DNA of 64,000 nucleotides from Catenulispora acidiphila DSM 44928 (lineage in GTDB: Bacteria; Actinomycetota; Actinomycetes; Streptomycetales; Catenulisporaceae): positions 9,094,229-9,158,228 of the forward strand of contig NC_013131.1 in the NCBI RefSeq assembly GCF_000024025.1. Direction: 5' to 3'. A program made the translations under genes and the position numbers. The notes beneath the pieces were generated by a model, which did no database searches, was not told the origin of the DNA, and saw nothing but the letters and a program-made list of their open reading frames with translations. Below are positions 43,654-52,600 of the stretch, one piece after another; the stretch's first letter is position 1, and each line of letters starts with the position of its first letter.

Positions 43654-45017
43654 CCGAACCCCAGTTCAGCTACAGCGAACTCACCCTCGACGAACTACGC
43701 AGCATGGCCGCATCCCCGCAGGTCGGATCAATGCAGGCCATGCCGCAGTCCTTCCACGCCCTGGCCGACCGCGTCGGAGAGGTCGCGGACCTGCTTTCGC
43801 ACGCCCAAGCGGACTTGCCCAACTGGTGGAAGGGGCCGGCCGCGGAGCAGGCCGCGGCAACGCTGGGCCGCGCCGCCGCCGAAGCACGCGAGTTCCACGG
43901 AAGCGCGCTGGCCGCAGCCTCCGCAGTCAGCAGGTGCGCCCAGGTCGTCGCCGAGCAACAACATCAGATGATGAACGTCCCGGACGTGGCAGAGCCTGGC
44001 GTCACCGCCGTTGTGCAGCGCCCGGCGACACCTTTCGAAGCTCTCGAAGCCGCAAGGCAAGACGCCAGCTACCAAGCGGCGCACCAACAGGCAGTTCAGA
44101 CGGTGAACGGCATCGCCGCCCAATATGTGGAGACCCACGGTCAGCTGTCAAATATCACGACCATGTTCGGAGAAGACTTCACTCCCGTCGAGGAATCACG
44201 TCCACTCACGCCAGTTCCAGACATCCTCCACGGAAACCCCACGCCATCCACACCATCTAGCAAAGCTAGGAGTTCACAATTAACGGGACATCAAGCCGCG
44301 TCGTCATCATTAAGCGCGAACGCTGTCGGCACCACACCACGCAAGGATCAACTCTCTACAACATTTAGGTCGATTGATCATTCAAGCTCGCGCCTCAACC
44401 CGCACGAAGTCACAACTAGTCACGAATTCGAATCCGACTCAAACGATTTCGTCGGAGCCCACACATCCGAATCCCATAAAGGGCTTGGGGGCACTCAAAA
44501 AGTCGAACGAGGGTCGTCGTCGAGCATGACCCATCAAGATCCAGCGACTATCGCGAACACCGAGCCCGGAAACCTTCTCGAAGAGAAGACACCAACCAAA
44601 GCCCTCCGACAACCCATCCCAGAGGATGGGGTTTCTGAGGGCAGCGAAATCGCTCGGGCTCGAAAGCTTCCTGTTGCTGCCGCATCCACTCCTAATTCGA
44701 TCAACACAAAAACTCGCATTGCGGGCAAGCGCCCACTTGCAGATATCAGCGAAAATGTCTACGCCGCAGAACCAGCCGGAAGTGAAAACTTCAGGGCTAC
44801 ACCCCAAACTGCGTACCAGTCAGGGCTTGACGAAGTTGGCGATAACAGCGCCGCAATAGTCCCTCCCTATGGCAGTTTGGGATCCGTACATCGTACGCGG
44901 CAAGAGCGCAACCCTCGCCCCGCATACCTGAAAGAGCGAAAGAGTGCATGGCTTTCCGAAACAGCAGCAGCACCAGCAGACGGCGTAATCCGGCTAGACT
45001 GGCCCGAACAACACTAG
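43650..45017 (+). CDS. Putative PPE/WXG-like type VII substrate with long Ser/Thr-rich tail
   Basis: A 455-residue protein starting at GTG 43650 (GTGA overlap). Residues 1-130 look like a helical hairpin with WXG motif Trp60-Lys61-Gly62 between helices (SHAQADLPNWWKGPAAEQAA), as in WXG100 and PPE proteins. From about residue 175 the chain is Ser/Thr/Asn-rich, low complexity and encoded by visibly less G/C-rich DNA (44240 onward) than its neighbours. It has no signal peptide. Together with the preceding protein it could form an exported heterodimer. The last 70 bp overlap the mycosin gene in another frame. The tail resembles no domain I know. Confidence 0.6.
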   Translation: MTEPQFSYSELTLDELRSMAASPQVGSMQAMPQSFHALADRVGEVADLLSHAQADLPNWWKGPAAEQAAATLGRAAAEAREFHGSALAAASAVSRCAQVVAEQQHQMMNVPDVAEPGVTAVVQRPATPFEALEAARQDASYQAAHQQAVQTVNGIAAQYVETHGQLSNITTMFGEDFTPVEESRPLTPVPDILHGNPTPSTPSSKARSSQLTGHQAASSSLSANAVGTTPRKDQLSTTFRSIDHSSSRLNPHEVTTSHEFESDSNDFVGAHTSESHKGLGGTQKVERGSSSSMTHQDPATIANTEPGNLLEEKTPTKALRQPIPEDGVSEGSEIARARKLPVAAASTPNSINTKTRIAGKRPLADISENVYAAEPAGSENFRATPQTAYQSGLDEVGDNSAAIVPPYGSLGSVHRTRQERNPRPAYLKERKSAWLSETAAAPADGVIRLDWPEQH

Positions 45018-46060
45018 CCATCGCTTGCACTTTATTGGCAGGAAGCCTTGCAAGCGCATCGACGAGCAATCAATGGGCGCTTCGTTACCTTCGGGCAGAT
45101 TCAGTCTGGCAAATTTCACGTGGCGCTGGAGCTGAAATTGCGGTTATCGACACTGGCGTACAAGCAAACGCCGACGTCTCCAACCACCTTCTCCCTGGTG
45201 CAGATTTCTCAGACTCGACTACCACCAGCGTTGGCACCGGCCATCTCGATACAGATAGCTATGGACATGGCACTGGAGAGGCTAGCCTTATTGTCGGCGC
45301 CGGCGCGGAGACGCAGGGACTAGCTCCAGATTCAAACATTCTTCCGATTCGAGCTGTAAATGGATATGCCGTCGACCTCGCTCTCGGCATTACTCCAGCG
45401 ATCGAATTTGCAGTGTCCCATAAGGCGCGCGTGATCAATTTAGCGCTAGGCTACAAGCAAGATGATCCAGATATCCGTCGCGCAGTACAGGATGCACTCG
45501 ATAGCGATGTTGTCGTCGTAGCGGCTGTCGGCAACGACGGGAGCTCGCAGCAGTACTATCCGGCAGCACTTCCCGGAGTTGTTGGGGTGGGGGCTATTGA
45601 TAGTTCGGGAGAGGTGTGGGGTCAGTCGAATACGGGGGCTGATGTGGCTTTGGTGGCGCCGGGGGTGCATATTTTGCGGGATGATAATCGGGGGCGGGTG
45701 GGGTATTCGGATGGGACTTCGGAGGCTACTGCTTATGTTTCTGCTGCGGCGGCTTTGGTGCGGAGTGCGCATCCGGGGTGGAGCGCTGGGGAGGTTGTTG
45801 CGGCTTTGGAGGGGACGGCTGATAAGCCTGCTGGGATGCGGGGGGCTGTGCGGGATGATCGGTATGGGGCGGGGATTTTGGATGTGCTGGCGGCTGTGCG
45901 GTTGGCGGAGCCGCCGGTTGTTGGGGGGTCGGGGGCGGGTGTTGTGCGTGCGCGTCAAGGTGGGGGCAGCGGGTGGTTGTGGTGGGTTGTTGGTGGGGGT
46001 GCGGTGGCTGGCGGTGTGGTGATGCTGTTTGGGGTGCGGCGGTGGTTTCGGCGGGTGTGA
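44948..46060 (+). CDS. mycP: Mycosin (type VII secretion-associated S8 protease)
   Basis: A 370-residue membrane-anchored subtilase. It has an Arg-rich n-region and signal helix (TTLAIACTLLAGSLASA), then catalytic Asp68 (AVIDTG), His107 (SYGHGTG), oxyanion Asn196 (VGNDG) and Ser258 (DGTSEATAYVSAAAAL). A C-terminal membrane helix (WWVVGGGAVAGGVVMLFGV) with a basic tail follows. This is the mycosin architecture. The usual Phe after GTS is Glu here. ATG 44948 lies inside the end of the preceding gene. The DNA switches near 45580 to a strongly G/T-rich coding strand. Mycosins are needed for ESX complex stability and cleave some substrates. Confidence 0.85.
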   Translation: MAFRNSSSTSRRRNPARLARTTLAIACTLLAGSLASASTSNQWALRYLRADSVWQISRGAGAEIAVIDTGVQANADVSNHLLPGADFSDSTTTSVGTGHLDTDSYGHGTGEASLIVGAGAETQGLAPDSNILPIRAVNGYAVDLALGITPAIEFAVSHKARVINLALGYKQDDPDIRRAVQDALDSDVVVVAAVGNDGSSQQYYPAALPGVVGVGAIDSSGEVWGQSNTGADVALVAPGVHILRDDNRGRVGYSDGTSEATAYVSAAAALVRSAHPGWSAGEVVAALEGTADKPAGMRGAVRDDRYGAGILDVLAAVRLAEPPVVGGSGAGVVRARQGGGSGWLWWVVGGGAVAGGVVMLFGVRRWFRRV

Positions 46061-46256
46061 ATGTGGCGAGGTGAATGGCTTGGCGGGTTTGGTGGGAGGC
46101 CGGGTGGTGGCGGTGGGTGTGTATTTGGGCGCTGCTTGAGTGTTTTTATATGACTTACTTGAAGTGCGTTGTTTGGGCGACATAGTCCCCAATCAGTGGC
46201 TAACGTAGATCGTGTCAGAACAGGCGTGCGGGGAAACACGTCGAAGGGACACGGCC

Positions 46257-47610
46257 ATGGTCGACCCGCTGCGCCAGCTCACCGATGCCACGATCTGCCT
46301 TGCTGCGCTCGATCCGCTCTTGTACGACACCGGTGGCAGTCTGGCTGTGGCGCGGGCTGCTGAGCAGGTTTCGCGCGCTGCCGAGGGGGTGCTGGTCCGG
46401 TTGTGTCCGGACGTGGCATGACCGGGGTGATCCGGTGCAGACGCCGGGGACCACGCGCGAGGAGTTGTCGTGGCGCGCTACTGATGCCGCTCGGAAGGCC
46501 CTGATCGTTGATTTGGGGCGAAGTCGGGGTGATGCCGGGCGGCTGATAGCCACGGTCAAGGCGTTGCGGAAGGATCCGCCGACGGAGGACGCGCTGCGGA
46601 CCGGTGCCATCTCCGCGCCGCAGGCCAGGATTATTGCCGAGGCGCTGGCTGCGCTCGCGCATCAGCCGGATGAGGTTGTCGACGAGGTCCGCAGGGCACT
46701 GATCGCCAAGGCTATGGCCGGGGGTGCCGAGAAGCTGCGGGAACATGCTGAGGACGCGGCGCATCGTGTCGCGGCGGCGACTGTGCTCGGCCGGGCTCGG
46801 GCGGCGGAGGAGAAGCGCGGGTTCCATATGACGCCTGTGCTCGACGGCTATGTGCCCGGTGGGTTTCTTTCCACGACGGGTGGCGATGCGTTGCTGACGG
46901 CTTTGGACTCGCTCGCCGATCTGCGTGGGGAAGATGAGGCCGGGCAGGCTGATGGGGACGACCTCGGCAAGGCGCGGGCCGATGCGTTGGTGCGGCTGGC
47001 CGAGGATCGGCTTCGGGCGGGTGATCTGCCACAGCGGCATAACGGCCCGACGACCATGACCATCGTCATGCGAGCCGATACTGCTCAGGCGCTGCCGGGG
47101 GCGCCGGCGGCGCGCACGGGGCGTGGGCGGGCTGTGCCTGCGGCGGAGGCGCACATGTTGCGGTGCGAGGCCGCGTTGCGGGCAGTGCTGGTGGATGGTG
47201 ACGGCGAGATTCTGTGGCAGGGGCGCAAGCGGCGGCTCGCCACGCGCGCCCAGTACGAGGCCATGGCGGTGCGCGACGGGGGTTGTACGGCGCCGGGCTG
47301 CGATCGGCCGCCTCGTGAGTGCGATGCGCACCATGACATCCCGTGGGGTGCGGGTGGCCACACCGACGTCGATCAGATGCGGCTGTTGTGCCGACGGCAT
47401 CATCGCGAGCTGCATGACGAGCTCTGGCAACGGCAGCACGGTTGGCAGGACGCCGAGGTCCGGGCGCACAACGAGCAGCGTCGCTTCCAGCAGCCGCGGA
47501 GGCCTTGGTACGCGGACACGCCAGCCTGGTACGTCGGGCCGAGCCCGTGGCGCCCCGAAGTTCCGGAGACGACTGATGCTGCTGAGCTCGTGGGCGGTGA
47601 GGCGCGATGA
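46257..47610 (+). pseudogene. DUF222/HNH endonuclease-like gene with frameshift
   Basis: The N-terminus (ATG 46257 with GAAGGGA upstream, reading VDPLRQLTDATICLAALDPL onward) ends at a stop at 46419-46421. The rest continues in another frame to 47610, from about VQTPGTTREELSWRATDAAR through the DUF222 body to an HNH domain (DGGCTAPGCDRPPRECDAHH, then LLCRRHHRELHDELW). The break lies close to 46400-46421. If real, only a DUF222/HNH fragment from a GTG at 46437 could be made. This is a large, often multicopy family in actinobacteria with mobile-element-like behaviour; its function is unclear. It separates mycP from the ecc genes and looks like a late insertion. Confidence 0.75.
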
Positions 47611-47636
47611 CCGGGGTCGTGCAGTGGCTGTGGCGG

Positions 47637-49577
47637 TCAGCCCTTCAGGTTGCGCACCTGGCCGTACACGCCGAGGACAGCCATCAGCACCGGCAGTACG
47701 GCGAGGAAGACCGCGCCCTCGACCATGTCGACGGCGCGGGCCCAGCGCGGGGGCATGATCGGCTCGGAGGTGCCGCGACGGGGACGGATCGAGGCCAGAC
47801 CGAGGGCCAGCAGCGAGATCACGACCAGGAGGGGCGCCAGCCACATCGCGCGGAGGTTGGGGACGGCGTTGGCGGACATCGCACTGAAGGCGATGACCAG
47901 GCCGATCAGGCCGCTGACGGCGACGGCGAGGACCTGGGCGCGTTCGCGGAAGAGGCGGGCGCGGCAGAGGGTCACGCCGGAGACGAGGATCGCGAGCGCC
48001 TGCTCCCACACCGTGTGCTGGTCTTCCGGCGCGGTCTGCATGGCGCCGATCGGGATGACGAGGAGGGCGACGCAGAGCACGAGCAGCATGCCGATGCCCG
48101 CTGTCAGCCCGGTCAGGACGTCGAGGGTGCGGGCGACGCGCAGGCCGACGACGTAGTTGTTGACCGGGGAGCCTTCGAAGTCGCCGGGTTCGACGCCGCT
48201 GGTCGGAGGTTCGATGACGAAGCGAGCGACGGCCATCGCGGCGAACGGGAGGACCTCGATGGCCAGGGCGCAGACTGCGGCGACGATGGCGATGCCGGCC
48301 GCCGGGCTGGCCTTAATCAGCAGCAAGCCGATGCCCGCGAAGGTGGCGACCAGGCCCACGGTCGCGCCTGCCACCGGCACCGCGATCCGGCGGCCGAGGC
48401 CGAAGATCGCGGCGATGGCCATGACGAGGACGGTGACGGCGCCGGCGAGGAAGTGGGCGCGGCCGAAGCCGTGTCCGGCGGAAGCGTCGGTGGGCAGCAG
48501 GCCGGTGCCGGCGATGAAGGCATAAGGGAGCGACGACGCCGCGAGCACGGCGGCCGCGGTGTAGTCACGCTGGTGGTGCGCGCCTGTCGCCCACGCCATC
48601 GCCTCGGCGACGGTGGGCCAGGCTGCGAGGCTGCCGAGGCCACCGTCGCGGACGCTGTGCGCAGCGCGGGTGGCAGTGGCGCCGCCGAGAGAACGAGGTG
48701 GAACGCCAGTCGCAGTGGTGCCGCTCAAAGAACGAGCGGCGGTGCGGCGCGGGTCCGGCGCCTCCGACGCGAAGGAGGCGAGGTCGAAGCTCACGGTGGT
48801 GTCGGCGAAGCTGGGATCCGGATCGTCGGACGAGTAGCCGTGGCTGGAGTAGCCATTGTCGCCGGTGGGCTCACCGTATTCACGATCATAGGGAGATCGA
48901 TCGCGGCCGTAGGCGCTGTCGGCGTCGGGCTGATTCACTCGATCGTGTCCGCGGTTCCGTCGGCTTCCCTGGGGCGGCCCGGAGGGAGCTCCTGCTCCCG
49001 CGCCGTCTCCGTACCCGTAGTAACTGCCGCGGCCGACGGCGGACTGGTCGTACCGCGCCTGGCGGATCGCGAGCCCGAACAGCACCAGCGTGATCACGCC
49101 TGCGACGATGCCCTTCCAGCCGTGGAACGTCCCGGTGTTGGAGAACCAGAGCACCACCGCGCCGAGTGTCGAGGCGACGGTAACCACCGCGAGAGCCGTC
49201 GCGCGCAAGGCGGCTGTCGTCCACTGCGAACCACCGGCGATGACCGCTTCGGCGACGACGTCCGCGATGTCGTCGTGGACGGCGGCTTCGGGGACGTCGT
49301 CGGCCGGGCGCAGGCGGAGCACGCCGCCGTGGAGCACGCCCTGGTCGGTCAGGGAGGCCGCGGTGTCCAGCGGGACGCCGTCCGCGCCGGTGAGAACGTA
49401 GCCGGTCAGGGCCGCCGCGAGGGCGGCCGGGGTGGGGAGCGGATCGCCGACCAGCCGGAGGAGCTCCGGGAGGAGTTCGGCGAGCGGCACGTCCTCGGGG
49501 AGCGCCACATCGACACGGCGGGTGGGCGCGACGACGGTGACCCGGCAGTGGCCGGCGACCCCGGAACCTGCAGTCAT
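47637..49577 (-). CDS. eccD: Type VII secretion integral membrane protein EccD
   Basis: A 646-residue EccD. Residues 1-95 form the ubiquitin-like YukD domain (HCRVTVVAPTRRVDVALPED onward), followed by about eleven membrane helices. EccD forms the membrane vestibule of the ESX complex. Between helices 2 and 3 there is an unusual cytoplasmic or periplasmic loop of roughly 150 residues rich in Gly, Ser, Asp and Tyr (YYGYGDGAGAGAPSGPPQGS through SYSS-like repeats). Typical EccD is about 470-510 residues, so this loop accounts for the extra length. It is divergent from eccC by 43 bp. Confidence 0.88.
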   Translation of the reverse strand: MTAGSGVAGHCRVTVVAPTRRVDVALPEDVPLAELLPELLRLVGDPLPTPAALAAALTGYVLTGADGVPLDTAASLTDQGVLHGGVLRLRPADDVPEAAVHDDIADVVAEAVIAGGSQWTTAALRATALAVVTVASTLGAVVLWFSNTGTFHGWKGIVAGVITLVLFGLAIRQARYDQSAVGRGSYYGYGDGAGAGAPSGPPQGSRRNRGHDRVNQPDADSAYGRDRSPYDREYGEPTGDNGYSSHGYSSDDPDPSFADTTVSFDLASFASEAPDPRRTAARSLSGTTATGVPPRSLGGATATRAAHSVRDGGLGSLAAWPTVAEAMAWATGAHHQRDYTAAAVLAASSLPYAFIAGTGLLPTDASAGHGFGRAHFLAGAVTVLVMAIAAIFGLGRRIAVPVAGATVGLVATFAGIGLLLIKASPAAGIAIVAAVCALAIEVLPFAAMAVARFVIEPPTSGVEPGDFEGSPVNNYVVGLRVARTLDVLTGLTAGIGMLLVLCVALLVIPIGAMQTAPEDQHTVWEQALAILVSGVTLCRARLFRERAQVLAVAVSGLIGLVIAFSAMSANAVPNLRAMWLAPLLVVISLLALGLASIRPRRGTSEPIMPPRWARAVDMVEGAVFLAVLPVLMAVLGVYGQVRNLKG

Positions 49578-49620
49578 GCCGTAATGGTAGCCAGCCGGTC
49601 ACTCCGAATACGCTTCATGA

Positions 49621-52600
49621 GTGAGCACGACCTCTGTCACACGTGGACCGCGTCGCCCGTCACCGGAAATGCCGAGCGGCACCGTGGTCCTGCAGCCGCC
49701 GCCGGACGTACCGCGCGGGGGCGGGGACGGACATTGGGCCCTGAACCTGCTGCCGATAGTGGCCGGGCTGGGATCGGTGGTGTTCTTCTTCATGCCGGGC
49801 GCCAATGCCCTGATGATGATCGTCGGGGGTCTGACGTTCGCGTCCAGCCTGGTGTTCGGGGCGGTGACGGCGGTGCGGCAGCGCAACGGGGGCACCAGCC
49901 GCCTCGTCGACGCCCGGCGCGACTATCTGAGGCACCTCGCGCAGATTCGCTCGGAAGTGGTCGCGGCAACGCGGGCCCAGAAGGCGGCGGCTCGCTATGC
50001 GAATCCAGATCCGGACACGTTGTGGAGCCTGGTCGCGCTGCGCGAACGCCTGTGGGAGCGGCGGCAATCCGATCCCGACTTCCTGACAGTGCGGGTCGGA
50101 CGCGGCACCGCGCAGCTCGCGACTCAGCTCGTGCCGCCAGAGACGGCTCCGATGCAGGAGCTGGAGCCGACGTGCGCGGACGCCCTGCGCCGCCTGCTCG
50201 CCGTCCACGGCACGCTGTCGGACCAGCCGGTCGCGATCCCGCTCCGGTCGATCGCGCGCCTGGTGGTGAGCGGCGGACCGGGACCGTCGGCGATGTGCGC
50301 ACTCCTGGCGCAGCTCGTGACGTTCCACTCCCCCGACGACCTCAAGATCTGCGTGGTCGCGGACGGCGACCGGGTCCAGCGCTGGGATTGGCTGAAATGG
50401 CTGCCGCACGCCCAGCACCCGAGCGCGCAGGATGCCGCGGGTCCACAGCGCATGATCTACGACGACAAGACGGACGCCGAGACAGGACTCGAACAGCTGC
50501 TGGCCGAACGGCCTCGGTTCACGGGGATCGTCTCGCTGATCGACCGTCCGCACGTGATCGTCATCCTCGACACCACATCGGCGCCATCGTCGGACTCGTA
50601 CACCTCTGCCTCCGCCTCGTCCTCAGCCGCGTCGTCCGCGCCGCTGATCTCCGACGCCGGCCTGCTCGGAGTGACGATCTTCGAGATGGCCACCGCGCCC
50701 GCTCAGCGCCCGAAGCGAAACCAGATGGCGCTGCACATCGCCCACGACCGCACCGCGACCGTGGAGCTGCCGGACGCCCGTCCCGGGTCCGACGACCGTG
50801 CCTTCCCGATCCGGGTCGACACGCTGACGCTGGGGCAGGCCGAAGGGCTGGCCCGCCAGCTGGCTCCGCTCCGGATGTCGGCGGGAGGCGGGGACGAGCC
50901 GCTGCTGTCAGCGCTGGAGTTCACCGACCTGCTCGGAATCGAGGACGCGGCCGAGATCTATGCGCCGAGCTTGTGGCAGCGTGCCTCCGCCTCGCCGCAC
51001 GACCGGTTGCGCGCGCCGATCGGCGTCGGCGAGGACGGCCAGCCCGTCGTGCTGGACCTGAAGGAGGCGGCGCTCGGCGGGATGGGCCCGCACGGCTTGT
51101 GCGTCGGTGCCACCGGCTCGGGCAAGTCCGAACTCTTACGCAGCCTGGTCGCCGCGCTGGCCCTGACGCATTCGAGCGAGCAGGTGAACTTCATCCTGGC
51201 CGACTTCAAGGGCGGTGCGACGTTCGCCGGTCTGGCGACGCTGCCTCACGTGGCCGCGGTGATCACCAACCTCGCGGACGACCTGACGTTGGTGGACCGG
51301 ATGCGCGACGCCCTGACCGGCGAGCTGAACCGCCGCCAGGAGCTGCTGAAGCGCGCCGGAAACGTGAAGAACGTGCACGACTACGAGAGGGCCCGTGCGG
51401 GCAACGCGGATCTGGTTCCGCTGCCGTCGCTGCTGGTGGTCGTCGACGAGTTCTCCGAACTGCTGACCGCGCGGCCGGAGTTCATCGAGATGTTTCTGCA
51501 GATCGGCCGCATCGGGCGGTCCCTCGGCGTGCATCTCCTGTTGGCCTCGCAGCGATTGGAGGAAGGACGGCTGCGCGGACTCGACACGTTCCTGTCCTAC
51601 CGGCTGGGACTGAAGACGTTCTCGGCCGCCGAGTCGCGGGCCGTGCTCGGCGTCTCCGACGCACACAGCCTGCCGAGCGTGCCGGGATCCGGGTACCTGA
51701 AGTACGACAACGAGTCGATGATCCGGTTCAAGGCCGCGTACGTCTCCGGGCCCTATGGAAAGGCCAAGGCGCCCGCGGTTCCGGCGGCGCGCAGCGCGCT
51801 CCACCGGCGGCCGGTCTGGTTCACCGCGCTGCACCAGGCGCCGGTGGTGGCGCTGCGCGCCGGGGTCGCCGAGCCGGATCTGAGCGGGGCGACGTCGGTG
51901 GTCGCGCTGGATGCGGCTACCGGGTATCAGAAGACGTCTGCGGCGGTGCTCGACGTGATCGTAGACCGGCTGACGGGCTTCGGTCCGGCGGCGCACCGGG
52001 TCTGGCTGCCGCCGCTGGCCGAGCCGCCGACGCTTGAGTCGCTGCTGTCCGGCATCACCGCCACCCCGGACCGGGGACTCTCGGCCACGCGGTGGCGCGG
52101 GACCGGTCTCCTGCGCGTTCCGGTGGGCATCGTCGACCGGCCGGCGCATCAGCGTCAGGACCCGCAGGTCCTGGACCTGTCCGGCGCCGGCGGGCATGTG
52201 CTGGTCGCCGGCGGGCCGCGGTCCGGGAAGTCGACGACGCTGCGGACGCTGATGTTCGTACTGGCGCTGACGCACACGCCAGCGGAGGCGCGGTTCCTCG
52301 TCGTGGATCTCGGAGGCGGGACGCTCGCGCCGTTGACCGGGGTGCCGCATGTCTCGGCGGTCGCCGGGCGGGCGAATCCCGATCTGGTGCGGCGGATGGT
52401 CGCCGAGGCGGTCGGCGTGCTCGACCGGCGCGAGGCTGCCGGAGGGACGCAGGCCGGGACGGATCAGGGCCACGTGTTCCTGGTCATCGACGGATGGTCG
52501 GCGTTCCGGGACGAGTTCGAGACGTTGGAGCAGGACGTCGTGGACATCGCACGGCGCGGGCTCGGGTTCGGCGTGCATCTGCTGGCGTCGACCGGGCGCT

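Noticed and set aside
47607-52037. About 1476-codon open plus-strand frame across eccD and the start of eccC
   Set aside because: It is antisense to eccD and out of frame with eccC, with shadow-like composition and no domain; both real genes have full family motifs.
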